This document shows positions 24,933 through 34,641 of a stretch of 64,000 nt of DNA, piece after piece. The notes beneath the pieces are model-generated. The model was not told where the DNA came from and did not search any database. It worked only from the letters and a program-made list of their open reading frames with translations. This stretch comes from Marinobacter profundi. GTDB taxonomy: Bacteria > Pseudomonadota > Gammaproteobacteria > Pseudomonadales > Oleiphilaceae. The first letter of the stretch is position 1, and each line of letters starts with the position of its first letter. A program made the position numbers and the translations under genes. Location of the stretch: NCBI RefSeq assembly GCF_002744715.1, contig NZ_KZ319369.1:124001-188000 (forward strand), read 5' to 3'.

Positions 24933-25526
24933 ATGGCCGAACGTAAGGCTCGGGTTGAAAGAAATACCCTTGAAACCCAGATCACCGTCGAAATCAATCT
25001 CGACGGTAGCGGCAATGCCTGTTTTGATACCGGTGTGCCTTTCCTTGAGCACATGATGGACCAGATTGCCCGCCACGGGCTGGTGGACATTACCATCACC
25101 TCCAAAGGCGACCTGCACATCGATGACCACCACACGGTGGAAGACATCGGTATTACCCTCGGCCAGGCGTTCAAGCAGGCGGTGGGTGACAAGAAAGGGA
25201 TCCGTCGTTACGGTCACGCCTACGTGCCGCTGGACGAAGCGCTGTCACGGGTGGTGATCGATCTGTCCGGACGTCCCGGCCTGATCATGGATGTGCCCTA
25301 CACCCGTGGTTCGGTGGGCGGCTTCGACGTCGACCTGTTCGAGGAGTTCTTCCACGGCTTTGTAAATCACTCCATGGTGACGCTGCACATCGACAACCTG
25401 CGTGGCAAGAACACCCACCACCAGATCGAGACGGTGTTCAAGGCGTTTGGCCGTGCCCTGCGCATGGCGATCGAAATGGACGAGCGGATGGCGGGCATTA
25501 CCCCGTCTACCAAGGGCTCGCTGTAA
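24933..25526 (+). CDS. hisB: Imidazoleglycerol-phosphate dehydratase
   Basis: A 197-residue monofunctional HisB that converts imidazoleglycerol phosphate to imidazoleacetol phosphate (histidine synthesis). Manganese ligands are in the duplicated His motifs '[13 protein letters not shown]' and '[11 protein letters not shown]', and later in 'FFHGFVNHS' and 'KNTHHQIE'. Full length. First gene of hisB-hisH-hisA-hisF, with a 96-base gap to hisH in which I see nothing. Confidence 0.97.
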   Translation: MAERKARVERNTLETQITVEINLDGSGNACFDTGVPFLEHMMDQIARHGLVDITITSKGDLHIDDHHTVEDIGITLGQAFKQAVGDKKGIRRYGHAYVPLDEALSRVVIDLSGRPGLIMDVPYTRGSVGGFDVDLFEEFFHGFVNHSMVTLHIDNLRGKNTHHQIETVFKAFGRALRMAIEMDERMAGITPSTKGSL

Positions 25527-25622
25527 CCGGAACTGCGGGCGGCACGGATCGGTACTGCCTGGTATTGATCAGACCGCCGGCCGCAGTCCGTTCTCACTGC
25601 ATTCAGGAAACCTGTTCCCGAT

Positions 25623-26261
25623 ATGAAAACCGTTGCCATCATCGATTACGGCATGGGCAATCTGCACTCCGTCAGCAAAGCGGTGGAGCACGTGGCCCCG
25701 GATGTCCGGGTGCTTGTCACCGACAACCCGGACCTGATCCGTGCCGCAGACCGGGTGGTACTGCCCGGTGTCGGAGCCATCCGTGACTGCATGGGTGAAA
25801 TCCGCCGGCTGGGGGTGGATACCCTGGTGAAGGAGGTGGCTGTGGACCGCCCCCTGCTCGGGATCTGTGTCGGCATGCAGGCGCTGATGTCCCGCAGCGA
25901 AGAAAACGGCGGAGTGGACTGTATCGGCCTGTTCCCGTCGGAGGTGCGGTTCTTTGGCGACAACCTGACCGAGAACGGCGAGCGCCTGAAAGTCCCGCAC
26001 ATGGGCTGGAACGAGGTCTACCAGACCCTCGATCACCCGCTGTGGCACAATATCCCCGACGGCGACCGTTTCTATTTTGTCCACAGTTATTACGCCGAAG
26101 CCGAGCATAACCCCGACATGGCCGGCCGCACCCGCTACGGCGTTGACCTGGCTGCCGCGGTGGCGCGGGATAACATCTTTGCCGTACAGTTCCACCCGGA
26201 AAAGAGCGCCCGGGCCGGATTGCAGTTGCTGAAAAACTTTGTGCAGTGGGCGGGCAAGTAA
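25623..26261 (+). CDS. hisH: Imidazole glycerol phosphate synthase, glutaminase subunit
   Basis: A 212-residue class I glutamine amidotransferase that feeds ammonia to HisF. The catalytic Cys lies in '[11 protein letters not shown]', the His and Glu in 'AVQFHPEKS', with the oxyanion strand 'VVLPGVGAI'. Complete; starts ATG 25623. Its partner hisF is two genes downstream, the normal order. Confidence 0.97.
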   Translation: MKTVAIIDYGMGNLHSVSKAVEHVAPDVRVLVTDNPDLIRAADRVVLPGVGAIRDCMGEIRRLGVDTLVKEVAVDRPLLGICVGMQALMSRSEENGGVDCIGLFPSEVRFFGDNLTENGERLKVPHMGWNEVYQTLDHPLWHNIPDGDRFYFVHSYYAEAEHNPDMAGRTRYGVDLAAAVARDNIFAVQFHPEKSARAGLQLLKNFVQWAGK

Positions 26262-26304
26262 CCGGCCCCGCCCCAGCCTGACCGAATCTACTGGAAGACC
26301 ACTT

Positions 26305-27051
26305 ATGCTGATTATCCCCGCCATTGATCTGAAAGACGGCAAGTGTGTACGCCTGCGCCAGGGCCGTATGGATGACTCCACCGTGTTCGGTGACGACCCC
26401 GTCGACATGGCCACCCGCTGGGTGGAGGCAGGCGCCCGTCGCCTGCACCTGGTTGATCTGAATGGTGCCTTTGCCGGTGAGCCGGTCAACGGTGAGATTG
26501 TGCAGGCGATTGCCCGCAAATTTCCGGACCTGCCCATCCAGATCGGCGGTGGTATCCGGTCTGCGGAAACCATTGACGCCTACCTGAAGGCGGGCGTGCA
26601 GTGGGTCATTATCGGTACCAAGGCGGTCAAGGAGCCGGAGTTCGTCACCGAGATGTGCAAGCGCTTCCCGGGGCACATCATTGTCGGCCTGGATGCCAAA
26701 GACGGCCGCGTCGCCACCGATGGCTGGGCAGAAGTCTCCGAAGTGATGGCAGTGGATCTGGCGAAGCGCTTCGCCAATGACGGCGTCGAGGCCATTGTGT
26801 ATACCGATATCGCCCGCGACGGCATGATGCAGGGGGTCAACGTGGAAGCGACCGCCGCGCTGGCGGAGCAGGGTGGCATTCCGGTGATAGCCTCCGGTGG
26901 CGTTACCAACATGGATGACCTGCGCCAGCTGGCCACCGTGGCGGATAAAGGCATTCTCGGCGCGATCACCGGTCGTGCCATCTACGAAGGTACGCTGGAT
27001 GTGGCGGAAGCCCAGGCGTTCTGCGACAGCCTCGAGCAGGCGGGGAGCTGA
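26305..27051 (+). CDS. hisA: ProFAR isomerase
   Basis: A 248-residue (beta/alpha)8 isomerase of histidine synthesis. The start is ATG 26305 ([17 protein letters not shown]), the family N terminus with the first phosphate-binding half. '[10 protein letters not shown]' and '[13 protein letters not shown]' carry the catalytic Asp residues, and 'VIASGGVTN' binds phosphate. A longer frame from 26239 would add 22 residues unlike the family. Confidence 0.96.
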   Translation: MLIIPAIDLKDGKCVRLRQGRMDDSTVFGDDPVDMATRWVEAGARRLHLVDLNGAFAGEPVNGEIVQAIARKFPDLPIQIGGGIRSAETIDAYLKAGVQWVIIGTKAVKEPEFVTEMCKRFPGHIIVGLDAKDGRVATDGWAEVSEVMAVDLAKRFANDGVEAIVYTDIARDGMMQGVNVEATAALAEQGGIPVIASGGVTNMDDLRQLATVADKGILGAITGRAIYEGTLDVAEAQAFCDSLEQAGS

Positions 27052-27054
27052 GTC

Positions 27055-27828
27055 ATGGGGCTGGCCAAGCGCATCATTCCCTGCCTGGACGTGGATAAGG
27101 GTCGGGTGGTCAAAGGGGTAAACTTTGTCGACATCCGCGACGCCGGTGATCCGGTGGAGGTGGCCCGCAAGTACAACGAGCAGGGCGCTGACGAGATTAC
27201 CTTTCTGGATATCACTGCCAGTCACGAGAGTCGCGACACCACCTATGAGACGGTTGAGCGGATGGCGAGCCAGGTGTTCATTCCGCTGACAGTGGGTGGC
27301 GGCGTACGTACGGTGGAGGATATCCGCAAGCTGCTGAATGCCGGTGCCGACAAGGTGTCCATCAACACGGCGGCGGTCTTCAATCCGGACTTTGTCCGGG
27401 AAGCCGCCGAGCGTTTTGGTAGCCAGTGTATCGTTGTCGCCATTGATGCCAAGCGGGTGAGTGGTGAAGGCGAGGCGCCGCGCTGGGAAATTTTCACTCA
27501 CGGTGGCCGCAAGCCGACCGGGCTGGAGGTGGTCGCATGGGCCCGCAAGATGACCGAGCTGGGGGCAGGCGAGTTGCTGCTGACCAGTATGGACCGTGAC
27601 GGTACCAAGATCGGCTTCGATCTGGAGCTGACCCGTGCCGTGAGCGATGCGGTTTCGGTACCGGTGATTGCCAGTGGCGGCGTTGGCGAGCTGCAGCACC
27701 TGGCGGATGGCGTCACCAAAGGTGGCGCCGATGCAGTGCTGGCGGCTTCCATTTTCCACTTCGGCCAGCACACCATTCCCGAGGCCAAGGCGTTCATGAA
27801 GGCTCAGGGCATCGAAGTCCGCGACTGA
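27055..27828 (+). CDS. hisF: Imidazole glycerol phosphate synthase, cyclase subunit
   Basis: A 257-residue barrel starting 3 bases after hisA. The catalytic Asp is in '[14 protein letters not shown]', with '[13 protein letters not shown]', '[15 protein letters not shown]' (second catalytic Asp) and 'VIASGGVGE'. It joins ammonia from HisH to PRFAR, giving imidazoleglycerol phosphate and AICAR. Last gene of the operon, followed by a strong terminator. Confidence 0.97.
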   Translation: MGLAKRIIPCLDVDKGRVVKGVNFVDIRDAGDPVEVARKYNEQGADEITFLDITASHESRDTTYETVERMASQVFIPLTVGGGVRTVEDIRKLLNAGADKVSINTAAVFNPDFVREAAERFGSQCIVVAIDAKRVSGEGEAPRWEIFTHGGRKPTGLEVVAWARKMTELGAGELLLTSMDRDGTKIGFDLELTRAVSDAVSVPVIASGGVGELQHLADGVTKGGADAVLAASIFHFGQHTIPEAKAFMKAQGIEVRD

Positions 27829-27835
27829 GCGTTTC

Positions 27836-27869
27836 CGGCGGGGTGACTGCCACCCCGCCGTCGGTTTTT
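27836..27869. terminator. Strong terminator after hisF
   Basis: CGGCGGGGTG (27836-27845) pairs perfectly with CACCCCGCCG (27851-27860), a 10 bp stem with a 5-base loop, followed by TCGGTTTTT. It lies between convergent hisF and yibQ. Confidence 0.85.
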
Positions 27870-27882
27870 CCTTTCTTTTCCG

Positions 27883-28704
27883 CTATGGCTTGCGCGCCAG
27901 CGCCGGCGACACCGGTTGCTTGTCGCCTTCGGCAAACATCGGCTGGTTGTTATTGCGGATGGCCCACAGCCCGCTGACCGTTGCAATGGCAATGCCCTGG
28001 GCATCAAGCTCCGGCAGGTGTTTCTCCAGATAATCCACGGTGACCCGGTGGGGATGGCCAATGCCCACCGCAGTACCGTTCTTCCTGGCAGTGCGGATCA
28101 GCAGCTGGAACTGGCGATGGACAAATTCCTCGGTTTGCTCGTGGTCCAGAAAGACATCCCGGGTCATGGTGGGAATCTGGTAGGCGGTGGCCACATCCCC
28201 GGCGACGGTGTTGGCAATGGTACGGCTGTCGACAAAGTACAGCGGGTAGCGGTCCAGCTCCGACATCACCCAGTCCATAGGCTCAAGCTGCTGGGTCAGC
28301 AGGCTGCCCATATGGTTATTGACACCGCGCACGTGGGGAATGGACTGCAACGCCCGGCGCAGGGTGGTGCGGATGCTGTCCTGGTCCATGTCCGGTGTCA
28401 GGCCGCCCGGGCCGAGGCCGAAGTTGCGGGTGTTGGCCATGGGTGCGTGCAGCATGACCTCCTTGTGGTTCTGGTGGGCCTGCCGGGCCAGCTGCGAAGT
28501 GTGGCGGCGATAGGGCAGGAACGCCAGGGTAAGAGGTTGCTCGAGGGCAATCAGCCGTTCGCCCTCTACCAGGTTATGCCCCATGTCGTCGATGATGATC
28601 GCAATGGTGGGCGGCCCCTGGTGGCGACCGGTTTCCTGCGGTCCGGCCGCAAGGGTGCAGGCCGGGCCGAGCAGGAGTGCTAGTGCCAGAATACAACGGT
28701 GCAT
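27883..28704 (-). CDS. yibQ: Divergent polysaccharide deacetylase family protein (YibQ)
   Basis: A 273-residue periplasmic protein with a signal peptide (ILALALLLGPACTLAA). It has the divergent deacetylase fold: 'IAIIIDDMGHN' for the first strand, 'LAFLPYRRHTSQLA', 'VMLHAPMANT', 'GVNNHMGSLLT' and 'YFVDSRTIA'. The family lies next to envC/ctpA in many proteobacteria and is thought to act on peptidoglycan or a periplasmic polymer. Overlaps the ctpA stop (TGATG), so translationally coupled. Last gene of gpmI-envC-ctpA-yibQ. Confidence 0.9.
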   Translation of the reverse strand: MHRCILALALLLGPACTLAAGPQETGRHQGPPTIAIIIDDMGHNLVEGERLIALEQPLTLAFLPYRRHTSQLARQAHQNHKEVMLHAPMANTRNFGLGPGGLTPDMDQDSIRTTLRRALQSIPHVRGVNNHMGSLLTQQLEPMDWVMSELDRYPLYFVDSRTIANTVAGDVATAYQIPTMTRDVFLDHEQTEEFVHRQFQLLIRTARKNGTAVGIGHPHRVTVDYLEKHLPELDAQGIAIATVSGLWAIRNNNQPMFAEGDKQPVSPALARKP

Positions 28705-30098
28705 CAGTTGCTCTGGCCCTGACTGCCCCGGTCGAGAATCTTCATTCCCTTGAGCAGGTTGAGTGCGGAGCGGAGCTGGTAGTCGCGGTCCACCGGCGAA
28801 GCGTCGGCATCGCTGCCGTCTTCGGCTGGTTCGCCATCCGCCTCGCTATCGCCATTTTCGAGGTGGCCGCTGAGGTCCGCCTCGGTGAAGAACGGCTTGC
28901 CGTCGAATTCGGTCAGCCGGGCGGGTTTCACCTCGATATCGGGGGTGATGCCCTTGGCCTGGATTGAGCGACCGTCCGGCGTAAAGTAGCGGGCGGTGGT
29001 CATCTTGATGGCATGGGTTTCGTCGAGGGGGATGACGGTCTGGACGCTGCCCTTGCCGAACGACTGGGTGCCCATGACGACAGCGCGGTGGTGGTCTTGC
29101 AGGGCGCCGGCGAGAATCTCTGACGCGGAGGCAGATCCACCGTTGATCAGCACTACTATCGGCGTGCCGGCAATGTGATCGCCGGGCTTGGCGCTGAAAC
29201 GCAGCCGCGAACTCTGGATGCGGCCCTCGGTGTACACGATCAGGCCCTCGTCCAGCAGTGCATCGGCGGCTTCTACCGCCGCCTGCAGGATGCCGCCGGG
29301 GTTGTTGCGCAGGTCGATTACCACACCGTCCAGCTTGCCCTTGTTGTCTTTTTTCAGGTCGTCGAGGGCACGGACGAACTCGCTGCCGGTTTCGGCCTGG
29401 AACTGGGTGATGCGCACATAGCCGTAGCCGTTCTCGATCAGCCGGGACTTGATGCTCTTGACCTTGATGATGTCCCGCACCACGTCTATTTCAATCGGTG
29501 CACTCTCGCCTTCCCGCATGATGGTCAGGGTCAGGGTGGTGCCGGGTTTGCCGCGCATCAGCTTGACCGCCTCTTCCAGGGACATGCCTTTGACCGGCTG
29601 GTCGCCCAGCTTGATGATCAGGTCGCCGGCCTGCACACCGGCTTTCTGTGCCGGGGTGTCGTCGATGGGGGCGATTACCTTGACGAAGCCGTCCTCCATA
29701 CCCACTTCAATGCCGAGGCCGCCAAACTCGCCGCTGGTGCTCTCCTCGAGCTGCTCAAATTCCTTGGGGGCCAGGTAGGTTGAATGGGGGTCCAGGTTGG
29801 ACAGCATACCCTTGATGGCATTTTCCAGCAGGGTACGATCGTCCACTTCTTCGACGTAGGCATCCTTGATGCGGCTGAATACCTCGGTGAACTTGCGCAG
29901 GTCCTCAAGGGGCAATTGCTCTTCCGGGTCAGGGAGCCGGAGTTCCACTTGCTCGCCGTTCTGCAGGGACTCGAGGATCTGTTCCTTTGACGGTGTAGTG
30001 TCCTGTGCGCCTGCCGCCCCGGAGAGCAGGGCCAGGCACGTTGCCAGTGCCAGTGCACCACGGGGAGTGGACTGAGGGTTTCTTCCTGCCCTTATCAT
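28704..30098 (-). CDS. ctpA: S41 carboxy-terminal processing protease (PDZ)
   Basis: A 464-residue periplasmic protease. A signal peptide (ALALATCLALLSGAAGAQ) is followed by the N-terminal helical part, a PDZ domain (about 105-185, 'EFGGLGIEVGMEDGF', 'GDLIIKLGDQPVKGM'), and the S41 catalytic domain with the Ser-Lys dyad in 'GGSASASEILAGAL' and 'GTQSFGKGSVQ'. An acidic tail follows. It trims C termini of envelope proteins, possibly peptidoglycan hydrolases. Between envC and yibQ in the conserved block. Confidence 0.92.
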   Translation of the reverse strand: MIRAGRNPQSTPRGALALATCLALLSGAAGAQDTTPSKEQILESLQNGEQVELRLPDPEEQLPLEDLRKFTEVFSRIKDAYVEEVDDRTLLENAIKGMLSNLDPHSTYLAPKEFEQLEESTSGEFGGLGIEVGMEDGFVKVIAPIDDTPAQKAGVQAGDLIIKLGDQPVKGMSLEEAVKLMRGKPGTTLTLTIMREGESAPIEIDVVRDIIKVKSIKSRLIENGYGYVRITQFQAETGSEFVRALDDLKKDNKGKLDGVVIDLRNNPGGILQAAVEAADALLDEGLIVYTEGRIQSSRLRFSAKPGDHIAGTPIVVLINGGSASASEILAGALQDHHRAVVMGTQSFGKGSVQTVIPLDETHAIKMTTARYFTPDGRSIQAKGITPDIEVKPARLTEFDGKPFFTEADLSGHLENGDSEADGEPAEDGSDADASPVDRDYQLRSALNLLKGMKILDRGSQGQSN

Positions 30099-30212
30099 TC
30101 ACGTATCCTGTTATTCTGATAGTGGAATTGGTTCCTGAAGCTGTGCCTCACAGTATGGCGTCAGCTGCCTGCTTTGTCAGCACCCGTGAGGCACCGCGAT
30201 TCAGGCGGTCAG

Positions 30213-31349
30213 TCAGCGACCTGCCAGCCAGCGGCGGGGGTTGTCCGGCTTGCCCTTGTAGCGGATCTCAAAATACACTGCGGGCTCGGTGGTGCCGCCG
30301 GTCTGGCCTGAAATGGCGATCACTTCGCCGGCATCCACCCAGTCGCCGGGGCTGGTCAACAGGCTGCTGCTGTGGCCATAAAGGCTCATGTAGCCGTCGC
30401 CATGATCGATGATGGTGATCAGGCCAAAGCCCCGCAGCCAGTTGGCAAACACCACCCGGCCATAGTGGACGGCGCGTACGTCGGTTTCGTTGCCGGTGCT
30501 GATCAGCAGGCCGTTGTGGCGCAGTTTGCCTTCGGCGAGGGTTTCGCCAAAGCTGCGGCTGACCTTGCCCTTGGCGGGCCATGGCAGCTTGTTGCGCAGG
30601 GCGCGGAAAGGCTTCGATTCGTTGGGGGCGGGGATGCTGGCGATGGCCTGCTCCACTTCCCGCAGCAGTTTTTCGAGCCGCTTGCGGTCGGCATCGAGAG
30701 ACTGCCGTTCGTTCTTGCGGTAATTGATGTCTTTGTTCAGTGCGGCGAGGGTCTGCTGGCGTTTGGCCTTGCCGGCCTCCAGCTTGTCCTGGCGCTCGGC
30801 GACACCTTTCTCCAGTTCGCCAAGCCGCAGCCGGGTTGCCAGCATGTCCTTTTCGGTACGCTGCAGTTCGCGCAGGTTGCGGTTGAAAGCTTCGAGACGG
30901 GTAACGGTATCCTTGCTCAGGTACTCGTAGTAGGTCATGGTGCGGGCAATGCGATCCGGGTCGATCTCGTTGAGCAGTACCCGAATGGCCGGGGTGTCGC
31001 CCTCCATCCAGGCGGCCCGGACCTGTTGCCTGAGACTCTTGCGCTGGCTTTCCAGGGTGCGCCTGAGCTCCGCTTCCTGCTGCTGCAGCTGCGCCAGGTT
31101 CTGTTCCTGGGCGGCAATTTTGCCCCGCAGCTCCCGTCGTTCACGGGTCAGCTGGCTGATTTCCTGCTCGACATCACGAAGCTGCCGCTCCAGGCTGGAG
31201 CGGTCCTGTTCGGCTTCATTGAGCCATTGGTCGATACTGGCGATCTTGTCCTTGAGCGCTTTGACCTGGCCGGGGGTAACCTGCTCTTGCGCCAGTGCCG
31301 CCGCCGCACCCAGTAACAGTGCGGCGGTCAGCAAGGTGCGCAGGATCAA
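30213..31349 (-). CDS. envC: Murein hydrolase activator EnvC
   Basis: A 378-residue periplasmic protein: signal peptide ([16 protein letters not shown]), long coiled coil (about 25-245, heptads rich in Glu, Arg, Gln and Leu), then a LytM/M23 domain ('[15 protein letters not shown]' to '[10 protein letters not shown]'). In EnvC the LytM domain lacks zinc ligands and activates amidases at the septum. Here 'NGLLISTGN' stands where active M23 has an HxGxD-type site, consistent with a degenerate activator. Overlaps gpmI by 4 bases. Confidence 0.9.
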   Translation of the reverse strand: MILRTLLTAALLLGAAAALAQEQVTPGQVKALKDKIASIDQWLNEAEQDRSSLERQLRDVEQEISQLTRERRELRGKIAAQEQNLAQLQQQEAELRRTLESQRKSLRQQVRAAWMEGDTPAIRVLLNEIDPDRIARTMTYYEYLSKDTVTRLEAFNRNLRELQRTEKDMLATRLRLGELEKGVAERQDKLEAGKAKRQQTLAALNKDINYRKNERQSLDADRKRLEKLLREVEQAIASIPAPNESKPFRALRNKLPWPAKGKVSRSFGETLAEGKLRHNGLLISTGNETDVRAVHYGRVVFANWLRGFGLITIIDHGDGYMSLYGHSSSLLTSPGDWVDAGEVIAISGQTGGTTEPAVYFEIRYKGKPDNPRRWLAGR

Positions 31350-32893
31350 CCCAGCTTGACCAGGCTGTGGCCAGTCATTTCAGCGGGTTGGTCAAGCCCC
31401 ATCAGCGTCAGCAGCGAAGGTGCCACGTCGCTGAGGCTGCCGTCGTCACTGAGGGTTACCGGCTGCGGGCCGACATACACCAGTGGCACCGGGCCGATGG
31501 TGTGTGCGGTGTGGACCTGGCCGGAGGTGGGGTCGGTCATCTGCTCGCAGTTGCCGTGGTCTGCAGTGATCAGCGCCTGGCCACCGACCTCTTCCAGCGC
31601 CTCGCAGACCCGCCTCACGCAGGTATCGAGACATTCAGCAGCCTTGATGGCCGCATCGAGCTTGCCGGTGTGGCCAACCATGTCGCCGTTGGCGTAGTTG
31701 CACACCACCAGGTCGTACTTGCCGCTCTTGATGGCTTCCACCAGCTTGTCGGTGACTTCCGGAGCGCTCATTTCCGGTTGCAGATCGTAGGTGGCGACCT
31801 TCGGAGACGGCACCAGGATCCGGTCTTCGCCCTCGAACGGAGTTTCCAGGCCACCGTTAAAGAAGAAGGTGACGTGGGCGTACTTCTCGGTTTCGGCGAT
31901 GCGGAGCTGGGTCTTGCCCAGCTTGGAGACGTACTCGCCGAGGCCATTGCTCAGGGTTTCCGGCGGGTAGGCGCAGGCAGTTCTGATGTCGGCGGCATAC
32001 TCGGTCAGCATGACAAAGTCGGCCAGTTCCGGGTGCTTGCGACGGTTAAAGCCGTCAAAGTCACGCTCCACGAAGGTGCGGGTCATTTCCCGGGCACGGT
32101 CGGCGCGGAAGTTCATGAACAGCACGGTGTCGCCATCGTTGATGGTGCCTTCGCTGTCGCCGGCCGCGCGGATGCGGGTCGGTTTGACGAACTCGTCGTT
32201 CTCGTCGCGGGCGTAGGCCATCTCAAGACCGGCCACCGCGGTGTTGGCGGTAAACTCACCTTCGCCCAGGGTCATCAGGTTGTAGGCGGCTTCCACCCGG
32301 TCCCAGCGGTTATCCCGGTCCATGGCGAAGTAACGGCCGACAATCGAGGCTACCCGGCCGACGCCCAGTTCCGCGAGCTTGGCAGAGGCCTTCTCGAGGG
32401 AGGCCAGCGCGCTGCGGGGGGGCATGTCACGGCCGTCGAGGAAGGCGTGGATATAGACTTCCCTGGCGCCGCGGCGGGCCGCCAGTTCGGCGGCAGCGAG
32501 GATGTGGTCCTCGTGGCTGTGGACACCGCCCGGGGAGAGCAGACCCATCAGGTGGACGGCACGACCGCCGCTGACGGCCTTGTCGATTGCCGCGCACAGC
32601 ACCGGGTTTTCATTGAAGGTACCGTCGGCCAGGTCCTTGTCGATGCGGGTCAGGCTCTGGTAGACCACGCGACCGGCGCCAAGGTTCATGTGGCCAACTT
32701 CGGAATTGCCCATCTGGCCCTGGGGCAGGCCGACGAACATACCGGAGGTGTTGATCAGGGTCTTCGGCTGCTGTTGCCAGATCTGGTCCCAGTAGGGCGT
32801 GTTGGCATTGCTGATGGCGTTGTCTTCGGCCGGGTCCCGGTGGCCCCAGCCATCGAGAATAATCAGGGCAGTCGGCTTGCGCGTCGTGGTCAT
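31346..32893 (-). CDS. gpmI: Cofactor-independent phosphoglycerate mutase
   Basis: A 515-residue manganese enzyme interconverting 3- and 2-phosphoglycerate in glycolysis. The N-terminal metal site is [11 protein letters not shown], the phosphorylated Ser64 is in '[11 protein letters not shown]', and later metal ligands lie in '[13 protein letters not shown]', '[14 protein letters not shown]' and '[11 protein letters not shown]'. Start at ATG 32893 (MTTTRKP). The gene heads gpmI-envC-ctpA-yibQ and is divergent from the rhodanese gene. Confidence 0.96.
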   Translation of the reverse strand: MTTTRKPTALIILDGWGHRDPAEDNAISNANTPYWDQIWQQQPKTLINTSGMFVGLPQGQMGNSEVGHMNLGAGRVVYQSLTRIDKDLADGTFNENPVLCAAIDKAVSGGRAVHLMGLLSPGGVHSHEDHILAAAELAARRGAREVYIHAFLDGRDMPPRSALASLEKASAKLAELGVGRVASIVGRYFAMDRDNRWDRVEAAYNLMTLGEGEFTANTAVAGLEMAYARDENDEFVKPTRIRAAGDSEGTINDGDTVLFMNFRADRAREMTRTFVERDFDGFNRRKHPELADFVMLTEYAADIRTACAYPPETLSNGLGEYVSKLGKTQLRIAETEKYAHVTFFFNGGLETPFEGEDRILVPSPKVATYDLQPEMSAPEVTDKLVEAIKSGKYDLVVCNYANGDMVGHTGKLDAAIKAAECLDTCVRRVCEALEEVGGQALITADHGNCEQMTDPTSGQVHTAHTIGPVPLVYVGPQPVTLSDDGSLSDVAPSLLTLMGLDQPAEMTGHSLVKLG

Positions 32894-33000
32894 CACTCGT
32901 TCCGGTATGGTTGGACTGTTTACAAGCTGGAACGCGAATTCTAACCGTTTTCGTGATCTCAGGCTATGGACGCCGCCTTCTGTCACCGGCCGCGGGTGTG

Positions 33001-33006
33001 TATAAT
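33001..33006 (+). promoter_or_regulatory. -10 box of the rhodanese/secB promoter
   Basis: A perfect TATAAT 30 bases upstream of the rhodanese-family gene. The -35 is weak (TTCTGT at 32978 with 17 bases between). Confidence 0.45.
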
Positions 33007-33035
33007 TCCGCGAAATTAATCAGTAGGGTGTTTTC

Positions 33036-33452
33036 ATGGAAAGGTTGTTCGAGTTCGTCGTCAATCACTACATTCTGGCGTCCCTGTTTGTGGCACTTCT
33101 GGCAGCGATCCTGTTGCTGGAATCGCGTCGCGGCGGCCAGAAGGTATCGGCTCAGGCGGCAGTCAGTCTGATCAACCGTGACGAAGCCATTGTGGTGGAC
33201 ATCCGTGACCGCAAGGATTTCAACGAGGGTCGGATCACCGGCTCGGTCCATATCCCGCTGAGCAGCATCAAGGAGCGCGCCGCGGAGCTCAAGAAGCACA
33301 AGGACAAGCAGATCATTGTGGTGGACAAGATGGGCCAGCATGCCGCCCTGGCGGTGAAGCAGCTGACGGCGGAAGGGTATACCAACGTGGTCCGGCTCAA
33401 TGGTGGCATTGCTGACTGGAAGGGCAGCAACCTGCCGCTGGTCCGCAAATAA
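33036..33452 (+). CDS. yibN: Membrane-anchored rhodanese-like protein (YibN type)
   Basis: A 138-residue protein: one N-terminal transmembrane helix (about 12-29, 'YILASLFVALLAAILLLE') and a rhodanese domain ('AIVVDIRDRKDFNEGRI', 'VVRLNGGIADWKGSNLPLV'). The active-site loop reads VVDKMGQHAA (about 95-104), with no cysteine where true sulphurtransferases have Cys. It cannot carry a persulphide in the usual way and is more likely a binding protein. YibN next to secB is a conserved arrangement; grxC, often between them, is absent. Confidence 0.85.
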   Translation: MERLFEFVVNHYILASLFVALLAAILLLESRRGGQKVSAQAAVSLINRDEAIVVDIRDRKDFNEGRITGSVHIPLSSIKERAAELKKHKDKQIIVVDKMGQHAALAVKQLTAEGYTNVVRLNGGIADWKGSNLPLVRK

Positions 33453-33557
33453 GCGATCGCGTCCGCCTCTTGAATTGCGCGCGAATCTGACGCACTGTTT
33501 CACATCCGTACGCGGAGCCAGGGGTTAACTGTTCCGGCCGCGCTTTAAACAATAACA

Positions 33558-33571
33558 GGGCCCGCGGGCCC
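33558..33571. promoter_or_regulatory. Perfect GC palindrome before secB
   Basis: GGGCCCGCGGGCCC is an interrupted perfect inverted repeat 24 bases upstream of secB. It could be a weak attenuator of read-through from the rhodanese gene or a protein site; no T run follows. Confidence 0.35.
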
Positions 33572-33594
33572 TACCGAGACCGAAAGGATTGAAC

Positions 33595-34095
33595 ATGGCT
33601 GAAAATCAGCAGGCCGCAGCAGGCAGTGAAAACCCGAACCAGCCGCAGTTCCACCTGCAGCGGATTTACCTGAAGGACCTGTCTTTCGAATCACCGAATG
33701 CCCCGGTGGTTTTCCAGGAGCAGTGGAAGCCGCAGGTCAACCTGGACCTGAACACCAGTCACACCAAGATCAGCGACAACCAGTATGAGGTGGTGCTGTC
33801 ATTGACGGTTACCTGCAAGCTGGGGGAAAAGGTTGCCTACCTGGTCGAGATCCAGCAGGCCGGGGTTTTCCTGGTACAGGGCATTGAAGGGCCCCAGCTG
33901 GGTCAGATGCTCGGTGCCTATTGCCCGAACATCCTGTTCCCCTACGCCCGCGAGTCCATTGACGGCGTGGTGAACAAGGGCAGCTTCCCGGCTTTGATGC
34001 TGGCCCCCGTCAACTTTGACGCGATTTACGCCCAGGCCCTGCAGCGCAAGCAGGAAGAGGCCGCAGGCGAAGCCCGGGAAGAGCAGACGCACTGA
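33595..34095 (+). CDS. secB: Protein-export chaperone SecB
   Basis: A 166-residue tetrameric chaperone that delivers unfolded precursors to SecA. Family blocks: '[16 protein letters not shown]', '[11 protein letters not shown]', '[11 protein letters not shown]', '[12 protein letters not shown]' and '[19 protein letters not shown]'. Start at ATG 33595 behind AAAGGA; a TTG 6 bases earlier is also possible. A polar Glu-rich tail ends the protein. Followed by a bidirectional terminator. Confidence 0.96.
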   Translation: MAENQQAAAGSENPNQPQFHLQRIYLKDLSFESPNAPVVFQEQWKPQVNLDLNTSHTKISDNQYEVVLSLTVTCKLGEKVAYLVEIQQAGVFLVQGIEGPQLGQMLGAYCPNILFPYARESIDGVVNKGSFPALMLAPVNFDAIYAQALQRKQEEAAGEAREEQTH

Positions 34096-34125
34096 TCCCG
34101 CCAGCCCGGCAATGCCATAAAAAAA

Positions 34126-34150
34126 CCGGCCACGAATGGCCGGTTTTTTT
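34126..34150. terminator. Bidirectional terminator between secB and trmL
   Basis: CCGGCCA (34126-34132), loop CGAA, TGGCCGG (34137-34143), T7 after it on the + strand and an A run before it, so it serves both convergent genes. Confidence 0.9.
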
Positions 34151-34170
34151 ATGGCTGGGAGCAGCGCTTT

Positions 34171-34635
34171 CTACACCGCACCGTCAAATCCCAGCTGTCG
34201 CCAGGCCTCGTACACCACCAGGGCCGCTGTGTTGGACAGGTTGAGACTGCGGCTCTCCGGTCGCATCGGTACCCGCAGCCGGTGGCCCTCGGGTAGCGCG
34301 TCGCGGATATCGGCCGGCAGGCCGCGAGTCTCCGGGCCAAACATCAGGTAATCCCCCGCCCGAAAGCTGACCTCATGGTAGGGGCGGGAGCCCTTGGTGG
34401 TCAGGCCAAACAACCGGGTCGGCTGCTCGGCGGTCAGGAAGGTCGGGTAATCGCGATGCACCTTCACCCTGGCGTATTCGCTGTAGTCCAGCCCGGCCCG
34501 CCTCATCTGCTTGTCTTCGAGGGAAAATCCCAGCGGTTCGATCAGATGGAGCTGGCAGCCGGTGTTGGCGCAGAGCCGGATGATATTGCCGGTATTCGGC
34601 GGTATCTCCGGCTCGTACAGCACGACGTTAAACAC
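34171..34635 (-). CDS. trmL: tRNA (cytidine/uridine-34 2'-O)-methyltransferase
   Basis: A 154-residue SPOUT methyltransferase, the minimal length of TrmL. It methylates the ribose of the wobble base of leucine tRNAs. Motifs: '[20 protein letters not shown]' at the N terminus, '[12 protein letters not shown]', and the knot '[20 protein letters not shown]'. Six bases separate it from the upstream thiolase gene. Its convergent position opposite secB matches relatives. Confidence 0.95.
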   Translation of the reverse strand: MFNVVLYEPEIPPNTGNIIRLCANTGCQLHLIEPLGFSLEDKQMRRAGLDYSEYARVKVHRDYPTFLTAEQPTRLFGLTTKGSRPYHEVSFRAGDYLMFGPETRGLPADIRDALPEGHRLRVPMRPESRSLNLSNTAALVVYEAWRQLGFDGAV

Positions 34636-34641
34636 CGGCGC

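Noticed and set aside
25717-27771. 684-residue frame opposite hisHAF
   Set aside because: Antisense shadow across three intact histidine genes.
33453-33594. A missing grxC between the rhodanese gene and secB
   Set aside because: The 142-base gap is too short for a glutaredoxin gene and shows no remnant; absence here is common enough not to be reported as a finding.
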